DNA of 56,662 nucleotides from Loktanella fryxellensis (GCF_900110065.1 NZ_FOCI01000021.1:1-56662); one strand, 5' to 3'. Positions 17,438 to 27,192 are shown, numbered from the stretch's first letter. The notes: a model not told the origin generated them from the sequence alone. Made by a program: numbers and translations.

Positions 17438-19027
17438 ATGGTGACCAACCTGACCAGCACCGAACGGGCGCGGGGTCTGGCGATCGCAGGCGCGGGGGTG
17501 CTGACCGGCCTCGCGATCGCCCTCGTCGGTCGCGACGATCCGATGGCCATGCACGGCTGGATCATCCTGCTGTTCTGCGGCGTGCTGTCCTTCGTGATCG
17601 GCGACACGCTCTTCGATGCCGAACCGGTCGAGGATCGCAGCCTGTCCTACTCCGACGATCCCTCCAAGGTCGGCATCCTGCTGGCCCTCGTCTGGGCCGT
17701 CGTCGGCATGGGCATGGGGGTCTGGGTCGCCTCGCAATCGACGAGGCCCGACCTGCGGTTCGACGCGGCGTGGTCCGGCTTTGGCCGCACCCGCCAGTTG
17801 CACACGTCCGGCGTCATCTTCGGCTTCGGCGGCATTGCGTTGATCGCCACGTCCTATCACATCATGCAGCGCACCAGCCGCGCGCGGATGCCCGATCAGG
17901 TGTCGCCGTGGTTCGTCGTGCTGGGCTTCATTCGGTTCTGCGCGGTCGCCGCCAGCGGCTGCCCGATCGGCGTGACCCAGTCCAAGGAGTACGCCGAATC
18001 CGAATGGTATGCCGTGCTGTGGCTGGTGATCGTCTGGGTGGTGCATTTCGTCCTTTATATCAGCACGCTGGCCCACCGGAACGAGCCGCACGTCCATGTG
18101 GCAAGCTGGTCTGACCTGTCGTTCATCCTCGTCGTGGCGATCCTGCACATCGTGAACAACCGCGCGATCCCCGCGTCGTTGACGGGGGCCAAGAGCTATT
18201 GCGCCGTCTCCGGCGTGCAGGATGCGATGGTGCAGTGGTGGTCTGGGCACAGCGCGGTGGCGTTCTTTCTGACCACCGGCTTTGTGGGGATGCTTTACTA
18301 CTTCCTGCCCAAGCGGGCAGGGCGGCCGATCTAGTCCTATCACATGTCGATCCTGTCGTTCTGGGGGATCGTGGTCTTCTACATCTGGGTCGGCTCGCAC
18401 CATTTGCACTGCACCGCGTGCCGCACTGGGTGCAGACGCTGGGCGGCATATTCTCGATCATGGTGCTGGTGCCGAATTGGGCCAGCGCGGGCTATGCGCT
18501 GATGACGCTGAACGGCGCGTGGCACTCGGTCCGCGACGATGCCACGCTGCGCGTCATGCCGGTGGCGGCGGTGTTCTACGGCCTGTCCACGTTCGAGGGG
18601 TCGTTGCATGAGATCCGTCCGGTCGACGCCCTGTCCCACAACACCGACCGGACCAGCGGCCACGACCACTCCGGTGCGATGGGCTGGGTCGCCATGATCA
18701 CCTGCGGCGCGATCTATGCCCTGACGCCGATGCTGTGGCGGCGCGAGGCGATGTAGTCGTGGAAGGCCGTCGAATGGCACTTTTGGTTGGCCCTGTCGGG
18801 CACTGTCAATTACGTCTTCGCCATGTGGAACGGCGGCATCACGCAAGGGCTGATGTGGCGCACCTACATGCCGATTACAGCGCACGCGCACTGGGCGGCC
18901 TGCCGTTGCTGACCGGGGCCTGCATCTGCCTGTGGAACGTCGTCATGACGATCCGCCGCGTGCCGCATCTGACCCCGGCCATCGACGTTTCCACGTCATG
19001 GCGCCTGCCTTGCCGGCGGCGGAGTAA
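17438..19027 (+). pseudogene. ccoN: ccoN (cbb3 oxidase catalytic subunit), heavily decayed
   Basis: Recognisable throughout: LHTSGVIFGFGGIALIATSY, ITQSKEYAE-type stretch, [86 protein letters not shown]. Lesions: an in-frame TAG at 18332 where the family has Tyr, one base missing near 18418 (CTGCCG read as TGCCG), a second TAG at 18754 again at a Tyr position, a deletion with frameshift after GLMWR near 18865, and a further shift before the old TAA at 19025. The Tyr next to the CuB-binding His is Ser. No active heme-copper oxidase subunit can be made. Confidence 0.9.
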
Positions 19028-19086
19028 GCGCATTGTCGCAACCCTCCTCCCGCGTGTCCGGGTTTCAGGCACGGACCCACTACCGG

Positions 19087-19796
19087 ATGGAACGTCATTC
19101 ATGGCCCTGAACGCGGGCATCATCCTTGCCGCCGGTGTCGGCGGCGTGGTCAAGATCGCGCCCCTGTTCACCATCGACGACACGGTCGAGAGTGTGGCCG
19201 ACATGCGGGTCAAAACCCTGCTGGAACAGGTCGGGCGCGGCATCTACATCCGCAAAGGCTGCTATCCCTGCCATAGCCAGATGATCCGCACCCTGCGCGA
19301 CGAGGTCGTGCGCTACGGCCCCTATTCGCTCGCGGTGGAATCGAGCGACGACGATCCGATGCTGTGGGCCTCGAAGCGGACCGGGCCGGACCTCGCACGG
19401 GTGGGCGGGAAGTATTCCGACGACTGGCAGGTCCGGCATCTGGTGGACCCGCGCGGTCTGGTGACCGTATCCGTCATGCCGGACTACGCTTTCCTGCGCG
19501 AGGCGGCCCTGCGCACCGACGATCTGTCGGACCGGCTGGGCGCGCTGCGGATGGTCGGCGTGCCCGACACCGACAAGATGGTCGCCAAGGCGGCCAGCGA
19601 CGCGTTCGGTCAGGCGCAGCCCGACACCGACCGGGGTGACGGCGTGTTCCACCGCTACGGCGATGCGACCAACGTGTGCGCCTTCGACGGGCAGGCCGAC
19701 CGCATGACCGAGATGGACGCCCTCGTCGCCTAGCTGCAGATCCTCGGCCATCTGACCGATGCCGCACAGGCCACCCAACCGGTGACCGGGGCGTAG
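19087..19796 (+). pseudogene. ccoO: ccoO (cbb3 mono-heme cytochrome c subunit), broken
   Basis: The N-terminus MERHSWP runs into TGA; the real body resumes in another frame from ATG 19101 (MALNAGIILAAGVGGVVKIA, LFTIDDTVES). The heme site GCYPCHSQMIR, the RYGPYS segment, KRTGPDLARVGGKYSDDW and a Met-containing SVMPDY remain. An in-frame TAG at 19731 replaces the conserved Tyr in EMDALVAYLQ. The frame then continues 20 codons (LQILGHLTDAAQA) to a normal end at 19794. One frameshift plus one nonsense codon make it a pseudogene unless UAG is read through. Confidence 0.85.
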
Positions 19797-19801
19797 CGGG
19801 A

Positions 19802-20002
19802 ATGGACATGACCCACGACTGGTGTGTCATGATGTCGAAATCCTTCGGTCTGTTCTGGCTGGTGGGGCTGTCTGTCGTGACCACCGCCCATGTTTTCTGG
19901 CCGTCGCCCGGCCCGCGGTTCGACACAGCCGCCAACAGCATCCCCGATGACGCGGATGAACCGGCACCGCCCGTCGCCACAGGGTCGGAGGCGGGATCAT
20001 GA
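19802..20002 (+). CDS. ccoQ: CcoQ-like small cbb3 subunit, intact frame
   Basis: 66 residues with one membrane helix (FGLFWLVGLSVVTTAHVFW) and the CcoQ tail pattern FDTAANSIPDDADEP. It lies between ccoO and ccoP and overlaps ccoP by an ATGA, as in functional operons. The frame is undamaged, but the partner subunits are broken, so it probably has no working complex to join. Confidence 0.7.
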   Translation: MDMTHDWCVMMSKSFGLFWLVGLSVVTTAHVFWPSPGPRFDTAANSIPDDADEPAPPVATGSEAGS

Positions 20003-20877
20003 CCGTCAAGGCCCACGATCCCCTGACGGGGCACAGGACCACCGGCCACGAATGGGACGGCATCACAGAATGGACCACATGCGTGCCGCGCAGCGTGTGG
20101 GTGTTCATCGTCGTGACGCGCCTGTTGGCGCTGGTCCTGTGGATCCTTCTGCCGGCGTGGCCGCTGGGGGCAACCCATACGAGGGGTCTGCTCGGCGTGG
20201 ACCAGCGTGACGCGGTGGCCGACGACATCGCGCTTGCGACGCTGGCGCGTGCCGACTGGATGCAGCTGGTCGCGACCCTGCCCACGGACCGGATCATGGC
20301 GGACCCGGCACGGATGGCGCGGCTGACGGGCACGGCGCATCAGTTCTTCGGCGAGAACTGCGCGGGCTGTCACGGCTCCGCGGCGGCGGTGGCAGGCTTT
20401 GCCAGCCTGATCGACGCGGACTGGCTGTGGGGCGGCGACACGGACACGGTAAGGGAAACGCTGCGCGTCGGCATCGACGCCACCCACCCCGACACCCGCC
20501 ATGCCCAGATGCTGGCCTTCGGCGCGCACGGCATCTTGCCCGCCGCCGACATCTGCCTTGTCGTGAATTACGTGCAGTCGCTATCCGCCACGTCCGGAGG
20601 CATAGTCGCTGCTGACGCGTAGGTGGCAGGTGCGGCCCGGTTCGCCGACAACTGCGCCGCCTGCCTTGGCGACGGCGGCGGCGGCAACACCGACATGGGC
20701 GCGCCGAACCTGACCCATGCGGTCTGGCTCTATGGCTCCGACGATGCGTCGATGGTCCGAACGATCTGGGATGGCCGTCAGGGCCGGTTGCCCGCATGGG
20801 AAGACCACCTGTCTCTGACCGAGCGCAGGATCCTTGCCGTCTACCTGCAGCATCTGGGGCAGGGGGCTGCGCAATGA
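19999..20877 (+). pseudogene. ccoP: ccoP (cbb3 di-heme cytochrome c subunit), interrupted
   Basis: Residues 1-207 read HRTTGHEWDGITEW, one membrane helix, GLLGVDQRD, heme site ENCAGCHGS and DWLWGGDTDTV. An in-frame TAG at 20620 then stops the frame before the second heme domain. The downstream part in the same frame (ARFADNCAACLGDGGGG, APNLTHAVWLYG) ends at 20877. Its heme motif is CAACL instead of CAACH, so even read-through would give a protein lacking the axial His of heme 2. Confidence 0.85.
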
Positions 20878-21089
20878 CCGTCGCATCCCACCGCGAGCCG
20901 GGCCCGCGGGCGGACTTCTGGACCGGCCCGCGCCTGTCCGAGAGCGCCACCGTGTCGCTCGTCCTGATCGTGTTCGTCGCGGCCAACGCGCACCGGATCA
21001 CGGTGTCTTTTGCATCCGCCCCCGACTGCGTCCTGCACCCGACCAGGGAAGGCCCCGTGACCTACGCGGCGGTAAAACCATCATGCTGA
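20874..21089 (+). CDS. Small membrane protein, conserved-looking unknown
   Basis: 71 residues starting in an ATGA overlap with the ccoP end. One membrane helix (SATVSLVLIVFVAANAHRIT) is followed by a short tail FASAPDCV and YAAVKPSC with two Cys. It resembles small unknown proteins seen in Rhodobacteraceae; a distant FixH-type relation was considered but not supported. The frame is intact within an otherwise decayed locus. Confidence 0.45.
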   Translation: MTVASHREPGPRADFWTGPRLSESATVSLVLIVFVAANAHRITVSFASAPDCVLHPTREGPVTYAAVKPSC

Positions 21090-21976
21090 GCGATCATTCC
21101 CCGCCCGACGACGTGCTGTCGCCACCCGGCAATCCCCACGCGGCCGATGGCCTGCCCCTGATCGGGCCGCTGCTGTCGCACCCGGACCTGTGCGCCCGCG
21201 ATCTGCCGTGGCGGACCCCGCTCGGCTGGCTGCGGGCTGGCTGGGACGATTTGTGGCGCGATCCGCTGAACAGCCTGTCCTATGGGCTGGGGGTCTTTCT
21301 GATGTCCGCGCTGGTCGTCTGGACCGTCTTCGTCTTCGACTACCGCTATGTCCTGTGGCCCGCACTGGCCGGGTTCACGGTCGTGGGCCCGCTGATCGCC
21401 AACGGTCTGTACGAGAAAGGCCGCCAGCGCGAGGCGGGCCACGCCACCCCGCTTTTGCAGATGGTCTTTGGCAGGCCACGGTCCAGCCCGCGGGCCGTGT
21501 TCATGGGGGTGCTGCTGCTGTGCCTGTTCCTGCTGTGGATGCGGCTGCCGTCCTGATCTGAGTGCTGTCCTTCGGCACCGTGCCGTTTCCCGGCACCGAC
21601 CAGATCGTGCCGATGCTGTTCCTGACACCCGTCGGCTGGTCGGCCCTATTGGTCGGCAGTGCCGTGGGCGGGCTCTTCGCAGCATTCTCCTTTGCCATCA
21701 GCATCTTTGCCGTGCCGATGCTGCTGACGGAACGGACCGATGCGCTGTCGGCGCTGGAGATCAGCATGGCAATGGTCGCCAGCAACCGGATGGTCATGCG
21801 GGCGTGGGGCGCGATCGTGGTGGAGCTGTTCGCCCCTGTCGCTGTTCGCCGGGGGTCTGGGCCAGATCCTGATCTTCCCGCTGCTGGGCCACGCGACGTG
21901 GCACGCCTATCGCGGCATTCGCGGTGATGCGCAGCAGCAGGTAAAGGCAGAACGCATGTTCATCCGCCCTGCGTGA
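21083..21976 (+). pseudogene. DUF2189 membrane protein, frameshifted
   Basis: The first frame (LGWLRAGWDDLWRDPLNSLS, LGVFLMSALVVWTVFVF, PLIANGLYEKGRQRE) ends at TGA 21554. The protein continues in a second frame as VLSFGTVPFPGTDQIVP and TPVGWSALLVGSAVGGLFAA up to VVELFAPV, with an extra TGA at a Tyr-like position. From about 21837 a third frame gives LSLFAGGLGQILIFPLLGHA and TWHAYRGIRG. Two indels and a stop therefore break a multi-helix protein of the DUF2189 family, which often accompanies cbb3 loci. Confidence 0.8.
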
Positions 21977-22075
21977 CGCAGGCGACGCCCCAGTGCCCCG
22001 GCAGGGTCGTCATGCCGCCGGATCGGTCGTGTGCCAGCGGCAGGGCGCATCCGCGCGAGGCATGATTATGATCCG

Positions 22076-23344
22076 CTAGACCGCCCTTGCGGTCCGGCCG
22101 CGCTGCGCGATGGCCTTGACCACGTGGTCCGCATCCTGAGCCACGCCCAGAAACCGACCCGATCCCCACGTGTGCAACCAGCCGAGGCCGAGGAAATACA
22201 TGCCGTCCACATCGCAGATGCCGCGGGTGTGAATCGGCCTGCCACGTGCGTCGCGGCAATCGACCTGCAGCCAGTCGTAGTTCGGTCTGAACCCGATGCA
22301 CCACAGGACCGACGTGATCCCTTCGGCTGCCGCGTCGATCTCGGTGATCTCGCGCTGTGGCCGCCAGACCTTCTCGAATGCGGGCGCCTCGGGCGCGTCG
22401 ATCCCTTCGTGGGCGATGTAGGCGTCGATCATCTGGCGGATCCCAACATAGCTCTTGTCGGCGGTGTCGAGGTTCTGTTCCAGATCGGGCAGAAAGCGGA
22501 TCGTGGTGCCGTCCATGTCGGAGACGGAGCCATACATCCGCAAGCCATCGCGCGCGAAGCGGCGCAGGTCGATCTCGTGTCCGCCGTCGCGGCCCGACAT
22601 GTAGTGGTTGGTCTTGCCTTCCGTCGCCGCGGGGTCGGGCTGCTGGGCGATGGTGATGTCGTAATAGCCCAGCACGTGCAGCCAGTCGGTGGCGTCGCGG
22701 CCGCGATACCAGCGCGGGCTGCGCGGTGCGGGTCCGACCGCCAGCCGCACGTCGCGGCCCGCGATCCACAGATCCTCCATCATCTGCACGCCGGACTGCC
22801 CGGTGCCCACGACCAGACAGGTGCCGTCCGGAATGTCCGACGGGCGGCGGTAGGATTTGGAATGGATCTGCGCGATGGCCGGGTCGAGGCGGTCCGCAAA
22901 GGCGGGCGTGATCGGCGTGTCGTAGCCGCCGGAGGCCACGATGACATGGTCGGCGGACCACAGGCCGCGGTCTGTGTCGACCTCGAACACGCCGCCGACC
23001 TTTTGCACGCGGGTCACGGTGACCCCTTCTTGCAGGGGGGCGGCGAAGCTGTTGCAGAACCCCTCGACGTAATCGACGATCTGATCCTTGACCATGAACC
23101 CGGTCGGGTCGTCGCCGCGATAGGGGTAATCCGGCAGCCTGCACTGCCAGTTCGGCGTGACGAGGCAGAAACTGTCCCAGCGGTCCGCCTTCCACGCGTG
23201 GAACCGCTGGTGGCGTTCCAGCACGACATGATCCACACCCGCCCGGCACAGGTAGTAGGACGCGGACATCCCGGCCTGTCCCGCACCGACGACGACGGTC
23301 GTGACATGGGTGCGCGGGGCGGGTTTCAGCGGATGGACAGACAT
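22076..23344 (-). CDS. Flavin-dependent oxidoreductase, MSMEG_0569 family (Nit1C cluster)
   Basis: 422 residues from MSVHPLKPAPRTHVTTVVVG. FAD-binding GAGQAGM lies near residue 20, a second nucleotide site VVGTGQSGVQ is mid-protein, and a flavin-monooxygenase-like core reads FHAWKADRWDSFCLVTPNW. The C-terminal closure is GMYFLGLGWLHTWGSGRFLG. It is the last gene of a seven-gene cluster and overlaps the preceding small gene by 19 bases. Known members belong to the conserved nitrilase cluster linked to nitrogen starvation and, in a Pseudomonas, cyanide use. The exact reaction is not known. Confidence 0.88.
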   Translation of the reverse strand: MSVHPLKPAPRTHVTTVVVGAGQAGMSASYYLCRAGVDHVVLERHQRFHAWKADRWDSFCLVTPNWQCRLPDYPYRGDDPTGFMVKDQIVDYVEGFCNSFAAPLQEGVTVTRVQKVGGVFEVDTDRGLWSADHVIVASGGYDTPITPAFADRLDPAIAQIHSKSYRRPSDIPDGTCLVVGTGQSGVQMMEDLWIAGRDVRLAVGPAPRSPRWYRGRDATDWLHVLGYYDITIAQQPDPAATEGKTNHYMSGRDGGHEIDLRRFARDGLRMYGSVSDMDGTTIRFLPDLEQNLDTADKSYVGIRQMIDAYIAHEGIDAPEAPAFEKVWRPQREITEIDAAAEGITSVLWCIGFRPNYDWLQVDCRDARGRPIHTRGICDVDGMYFLGLGWLHTWGSGRFLGVAQDADHVVKAIAQRGRTARAV

Positions 23345-23604
23345 GTGACGATCTCCTCTGGCCGGTAACGGGCTGCGGCTGCGGCAAGGCGTGCCGCCTG
23401 CGCGTCGGCGGACGAACAGCGAAAGCCGTATTTCGCAGCCACCCGGTCTGCCGCAAGGTTCAGGGCGGTGAGGCTGCGGGCCGCGAAGTCGTCGATGCGA
23501 TAGCCCGTGCCGGCCGTCAGGTGGTCGTGGATGACGGTCGAGGGCGAGTAGCACGCCTCTTCGGTGCCGTCGGGCCAGCGGATGCGGAAGGTGACCTCAG
23601 GCAT
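23326..23604 (-). CDS. MSMEG_0570-family nitrogen starvation response protein (Nit1C)
   Basis: 92 residues from MPEVTFRIRWPDGTEEACYS, with THEAxAxYxPSTVI-type spacing and a C-terminal helical part (AARYRPEEIVTCL). Small proteins of this family occur only within Nit1C clusters; the role is unknown. The start overlaps the AIR-synthase-like gene stop by 8 bases and the end overlaps the flavoprotein start, so all three are coupled. Confidence 0.85.
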   Translation of the reverse strand: MPEVTFRIRWPDGTEEACYSPSTVIHDHLTAGTGYRIDDFAARSLTALNLAADRVAAKYGFRCSSADAQAARLAAAAARYRPEEIVTCLSIR

Positions 23605-24571
23605 CGGCCCCCTCCCTGATCGGGGCGAGGCCGAGGTAGGGGGCGGTGCCGTGGTCCCAGATCGCATGGCCGGTTGCCCCGTCGGTCAGTGCCACGGTGC
23701 TGCCCGGCGTGACGGTGCCGATGACGGCGGCACCGATGTCGCGGGCGTGAAAGCGGGCCAACACCGCAGGCGCGTTGGCGGCCTTGGCGGTCAGCAGAAA
23801 GCCGAAGCTGGGAAAGGCGGTCATCCAGCGGGCCAGATCGCCCCCCGGTGCAGCGATGGCCGCCGGGTCGATGGCGATGCCCACGCCGGAACATTCGGCC
23901 AACATCACGGCGGTGCCCGCGATGCCGCCCTGGCTGATGTCCTTGCCGGCGGTCACGAGCTCGTCTTCGGCCAGCCTCGGCAAGATCTCCATGTCGCCGC
24001 GCAGGCGGGCATGGGGTGCGTTCAGAAAGGCGGGAAAGTTGCTGCTGTCGCCCGCATAGGCGCCGCGCAGGTCCGCCGCCGCGATCAGCACGTCGCCGGG
24101 GTGCGCGTCGAAGCTGGTGATGAGTGCCTTGGCCCGGCCCCAGATCGCGGCGGCCAGTTGCGGCTGCGGCGTGCGCAGGTTCGTGTGGCCGCCGACGATG
24201 GGGATGCCGTAGGCTGCAGAGGCGTCGCGCATTCCGCGCAGGATCTCTGCCGCCGTTGCGGCGTCCGGGGCCCAGAGCGCATTTGTCAGGGCGGTCGGCC
24301 TGCCGCCCATGGCGAGGATGTCGCTCATGTTCACCATGACCGCGCACCAGCCCGCGAACCACGGGGCGGATGCGACGAAGTCGTTCATGAACCCCTCTTG
24401 CGCCATCAACTGCCAGCCGTCGCCATCGCGGATCGCAGCGGCGTCGTCGCCGGGGCGGCCCGGGCTGTCCTGCGTCAGGCCGAGTGCGGCACAGGCCACG
24501 TCGATGTCGCGTTTGCCCGTTACATGCGGGTGCGCGGCAAGATGCGCGGCAAGGGCGGCCACGTCCGTCAT
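23597..24571 (-). CDS. AIR synthase-related protein, Sll0787 family (Nit1C)
   Basis: 324 residues from MTDVAALAAHLAAHPHVTGK, coupled to the acetyltransferase gene by ATGA; the long N-terminal extension of the open frame is antisense noise. The PurM/SelD/ThiL-type ATP-binding core is visible in GDDAAAIRDGDGW, NMSDILAMGGRPTALTNALW, PIVGGHTNLRTPQPQL, GKDISQGGIAGTAVMLAE and PSFGFLLT. Such enzymes phosphorylate or cyclise amide-type substrates with ATP. The substrate in this cluster is unknown. Confidence 0.88.
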   Translation of the reverse strand: MTDVAALAAHLAAHPHVTGKRDIDVACAALGLTQDSPGRPGDDAAAIRDGDGWQLMAQEGFMNDFVASAPWFAGWCAVMVNMSDILAMGGRPTALTNALWAPDAATAAEILRGMRDASAAYGIPIVGGHTNLRTPQPQLAAAIWGRAKALITSFDAHPGDVLIAAADLRGAYAGDSSNFPAFLNAPHARLRGDMEILPRLAEDELVTAGKDISQGGIAGTAVMLAECSGVGIAIDPAAIAAPGGDLARWMTAFPSFGFLLTAKAANAPAVLARFHARDIGAAVIGTVTPGSTVALTDGATGHAIWDHGTAPYLGLAPIREGADA

Positions 24572-25110
24572 GCGGCGCGCCGGGTCAGCGCCATCCAGCC
24601 ACGCGCGGGATCGGCGATCGCAGGATAGGCCGCAAGGTCCGCCTGCATCCGCATGTGCGGATGACCGTGCAGGTCCTGCTGGCCCAAGGGCTGCCAGTCC
24701 AGCTTTTCGAACAGCGGCACGTTCTGCAACTGCACATGCGCCATGAAGGCCGTGCAGCCGCGCGCATGGGCGGTGCCCACCGCCAGACGGATCAGCTCCG
24801 CCCCCAGCCGCCCGACGCCGCGATAGGCAGGGGCGACGGCCAGCCGCCCGCCCCACCACACGCCGGGGGTCTCCTCATGGATGCGGACGGTGCCCACGAC
24901 CTCGTCTGCCTCTGACGCCATGGTGGACAGGGCGACCAGCGGCAGGGCGACGCGGTCGATGGCATCCCGGTCGTGGCCGTCGAAGAGGCCCTGTTCGCGC
25001 ACGAAGGTGCGGTGCCGCAGGGATGCGGCGCCACTGATCTCCCACGCCTGCGTGGCCTGACGGATCAGGAACTCCGACGTGACGAAGGCTGCGGGACGTT
25101 CGATGATCAC
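24568..25110 (-). CDS. GNAT-type N-acetyltransferase, MSMEG_0567/Sll0786 family (Nit1C)
   Basis: 180 residues from a GTG at 25110 that overlaps the radical SAM stop (GTGA). A GNAT fold is seen in VGTVRIHEETPGVWWGGRLA, VAPAYRGVGRLGAELIRLAV (acetyl-CoA loop) and GCTAFMAHVQLQNVPLFEKL. The open frame runs on to 25584 on the strand but upstream of 25110 it is antisense to the radical SAM gene. It is a core member of the seven-gene nitrilase cluster. Confidence 0.85.
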   Translation of the reverse strand: MIIERPAAFVTSEFLIRQATQAWEISGAASLRHRTFVREQGLFDGHDRDAIDRVALPLVALSTMASEADEVVGTVRIHEETPGVWWGGRLAVAPAYRGVGRLGAELIRLAVGTAHARGCTAFMAHVQLQNVPLFEKLDWQPLGQQDLHGHPHMRMQADLAAYPAIADPARGWMALTRRAA

Positions 25111-26225
25111 GACGCTGTCTCCAGCGCGGGGCGCCTGAACTTCTCGAAGGCGGACAGGGCCGAACAGGCGCCGCAGCGCCCGCAGCCGGCCTTGATGTCC
25201 TCGGCCCGCATGCCGCGGTCCACGATCATCTGCGACAGCGGCCCCAGCACGCGCTGCATCAAGGCGGACGTGGGCGCCGGGTGGCTTTCCAGCGGGGTGC
25301 CCGTGACGGGCACGAAGGGCACGACGAAGGGATAGACGCCGATCGCCGTCAGCCGGTCGCACATGGTCAGGATCGCATCCTCGGTATCGCCGAGACCCGC
25401 GAGGATGTAGGTCGACACCTGTCCCCAGCCGAACACGTCCACCGCCGCGCCGAAGCTGTCGAAATACTTCGACAGCGGCACCTGCGCCTTGCCGGGCATG
25501 ATCTGCTGACGCAATGCGGGCGTCACCACCTCCAGATGCATGCCGAGGCTGTCGATGCCCGCATCCTTCATCCGGCGGTGCCATGCGTCATCCTCGGGGG
25601 GTTCGCACTGCGCCTGCAGCGGCAGGTCGACGGCGGCACGGATGGCGATGGCGCTTTCGGTCAGCACCAGTGCGCCCCGGTCGGACCCGGCGGGCGTGCC
25701 GGTCGTCATGACCATGTGCTTGACCCCGTCCAGCAGCACGGCGGCGCGGGCGACCTCGGCCAGTTGGGCGGGCGTCTTGTGGGCGATGGTGCGCCCGGCG
25801 GCGAGGCTCTGGCCGATGGCGCAGAACCTGCAGGTCTTCTTGCGGCTCTCGTAGCGGATGCAGGTCTGCAGGACGGTGGTCGCCAGCACGTCCTTGGCGT
25901 GCAGTTGCGCGATGTGGCCGTAGGGCACGCCGTCGGCGGTGGACAGGTCGAGGAACTTCGCCCGCTGCGGAAACCGCACGTCGGCCCAGAACACCCCGTC
26001 CTTCAGCACGCGGGCGCGGCCCTGCGCGTCCGGTGCCTCGACCAGATAGGGCGACTCGAACGCCGTCGCGGTATGGACGGGCACCATCACGGTCAGCCCG
26101 CCGATGGTCACGGCCTTGTGGTCGGTCGGCCCGGCGCCGCCGCGCCGACTGTCGGCCCCCGCGCGGGGATCGACCAGACGCATGCCGCGGGTCTGTAGGT
26201 CGTTGATGATGTCGCCGGTCTGCAT
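25107..26225 (-). CDS. Radical SAM protein, MSMEG_0568 family (Nit1C)
   Basis: 372 residues. The 4Fe-4S site is CIRYESRKKTCRFCA (three Cys, C-x9-C-x2-C), and a further C-terminal Cys group CGRCGAC may bind a second cluster. The central barrel shows HMVMTTGTPAGSDRGAL, LGMHLEVVTPALRQQIMPGK, YILAGLGDTEDAIL and PFVPVTGTP. One base separates it from the nitrilase stop. It is expected to do radical chemistry on the cluster's substrate in an anaerobic or protected setting. Confidence 0.9.
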   Translation of the reverse strand: MQTGDIINDLQTRGMRLVDPRAGADSRRGGAGPTDHKAVTIGGLTVMVPVHTATAFESPYLVEAPDAQGRARVLKDGVFWADVRFPQRAKFLDLSTADGVPYGHIAQLHAKDVLATTVLQTCIRYESRKKTCRFCAIGQSLAAGRTIAHKTPAQLAEVARAAVLLDGVKHMVMTTGTPAGSDRGALVLTESAIAIRAAVDLPLQAQCEPPEDDAWHRRMKDAGIDSLGMHLEVVTPALRQQIMPGKAQVPLSKYFDSFGAAVDVFGWGQVSTYILAGLGDTEDAILTMCDRLTAIGVYPFVVPFVPVTGTPLESHPAPTSALMQRVLGPLSQMIVDRGMRAEDIKAGCGRCGACSALSAFEKFRRPALETAS

Positions 26226-26226
26226 G

Positions 26227-27192
26227 TCAATCCTCCAGGGGGATCGGTTGGAATTGGGCGCCCGTCGCGGTAGTGTGCCGCGCCGGGGTCATGTCGGTGT
26301 TGTGGTTCAGCGACAGAAGTTCCGGCCGGGCATAGTGGCCGACGGAATCCATCATCCGCTTGCGTTTCGTGACCAGCGCCATGTCGAGGTCGGCGTAGAG
26401 GATGCCTTCGCCGCTGGTCAGCGGCGGCACGACGTGGCGCCCTTCCGGCGTGACGATGCAGGTCATGCAGCCGTCGCGCAGCGCCTTCTGCAGGGTGGTG
26501 TCGGGGGTGATCCCCTCGATCTGCGCGTCCGTCAGCCAGCCCGTCGCGTTCACGACGAAGCAGCCCGATTCCAGCGCGTGATGCCGCATCGTCACCTCGA
26601 TCTGTTCGGCAAAGATCGGTCCGACCAGACTGCCGGGGAACTGGGCCACGTGGATTTCCTCGTGCTGGGTCATCAGCGCATAGCGGGCGAGGGGGTTGTA
26701 ATGCTCCCAACACGCCAGCGCGCCGATGCGGCCGACGCGGGTGTCCACGACCTTCAGCCCTGCGCCGTCGCCCTGACCCCAGACCATCCGTTCGTGATAG
26801 GTCGGCGTGATCTTGCGCCGTTTCAGGACCAGCGTCCCGCAGCCGTCGAAGATCAGCTGCGCGTTATAGAGCGATCCGTGGTCGCGTTCGTTCACGCCCA
26901 GCACCACCACGACGCCGTGGTGGGCACAGCGCTGGGCGACGCGGCGGGTGTCGTCTGACGGGACCGTGACCGCCTGTTCATAGAGGTGCAGGTGCGGCTT
27001 GCCCTGCTGGCAGGGCGGCAGCACGAACGAGAAATAAGGATAGAAAGGCACGAAGGTTTCGGGAAAGACGATCAGGTCCGCGCCGTTGACAGCCGCCTCG
27101 TCGATGGCGTCCAGCACGCGGGCCATGGTCGCCGCGCGGCTGGTCAGATCGGGCGCGATCTGGACGGCGGCGGCCTTGACGATGCGTGACAT
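26227..27192 (-). CDS. Nitrilase, Sll0784 family (Nit1C)
   Basis: 321 residues of the carbon-nitrogen hydrolase superfamily, with the full triad visible: Glu in [14 protein letters not shown], Lys in [13 protein letters not shown], and Cys in [15 protein letters not shown]. Members hydrolyse nitriles, and in some bacteria this Nit1 type is tied to growth on cyanide. It ends one base before the radical SAM start. The gene after the regulatory spacer (27729) is upstream on the same strand, 54 bp away, so the operon probably starts there. Confidence 0.92.
   Translation of the reverse strand: MSRIVKAAAVQIAPDLTSRAATMARVLDAIDEAAVNGADLIVFPETFVPFYPYFSFVLPPCQQGKPHLHLYEQAVTVPSDDTRRVAQRCAHHGVVVVLGVNERDHGSLYNAQLIFDGCGTLVLKRRKITPTYHERMVWGQGDGAGLKVVDTRVGRIGALACWEHYNPLARYALMTQHEEIHVAQFPGSLVGPIFAEQIEVTMRHHALESGCFVVNATGWLTDAQIEGITPDTTLQKALRDGCMTCIVTPEGRHVVPPLTSGEGILYADLDMALVTKRKRMMDSVGHYARPELLSLNHNTDMTPARHTTATGAQFQPIPLED

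Noticed and set aside
18332-20622. Amber recoding (for example pyrrolysine-like) in the cbb3 genes
   Set aside because: Frameshifts, deletions and a lost heme His in the same genes make simple decay far more likely. It is retained only as a low-key finding.
20874-21089. ccoH (fixH)
   Set aside because: The single helix and size fit, but the FPGLEV-type periplasmic motif of CcoH is absent. It was left as an unknown small membrane protein.
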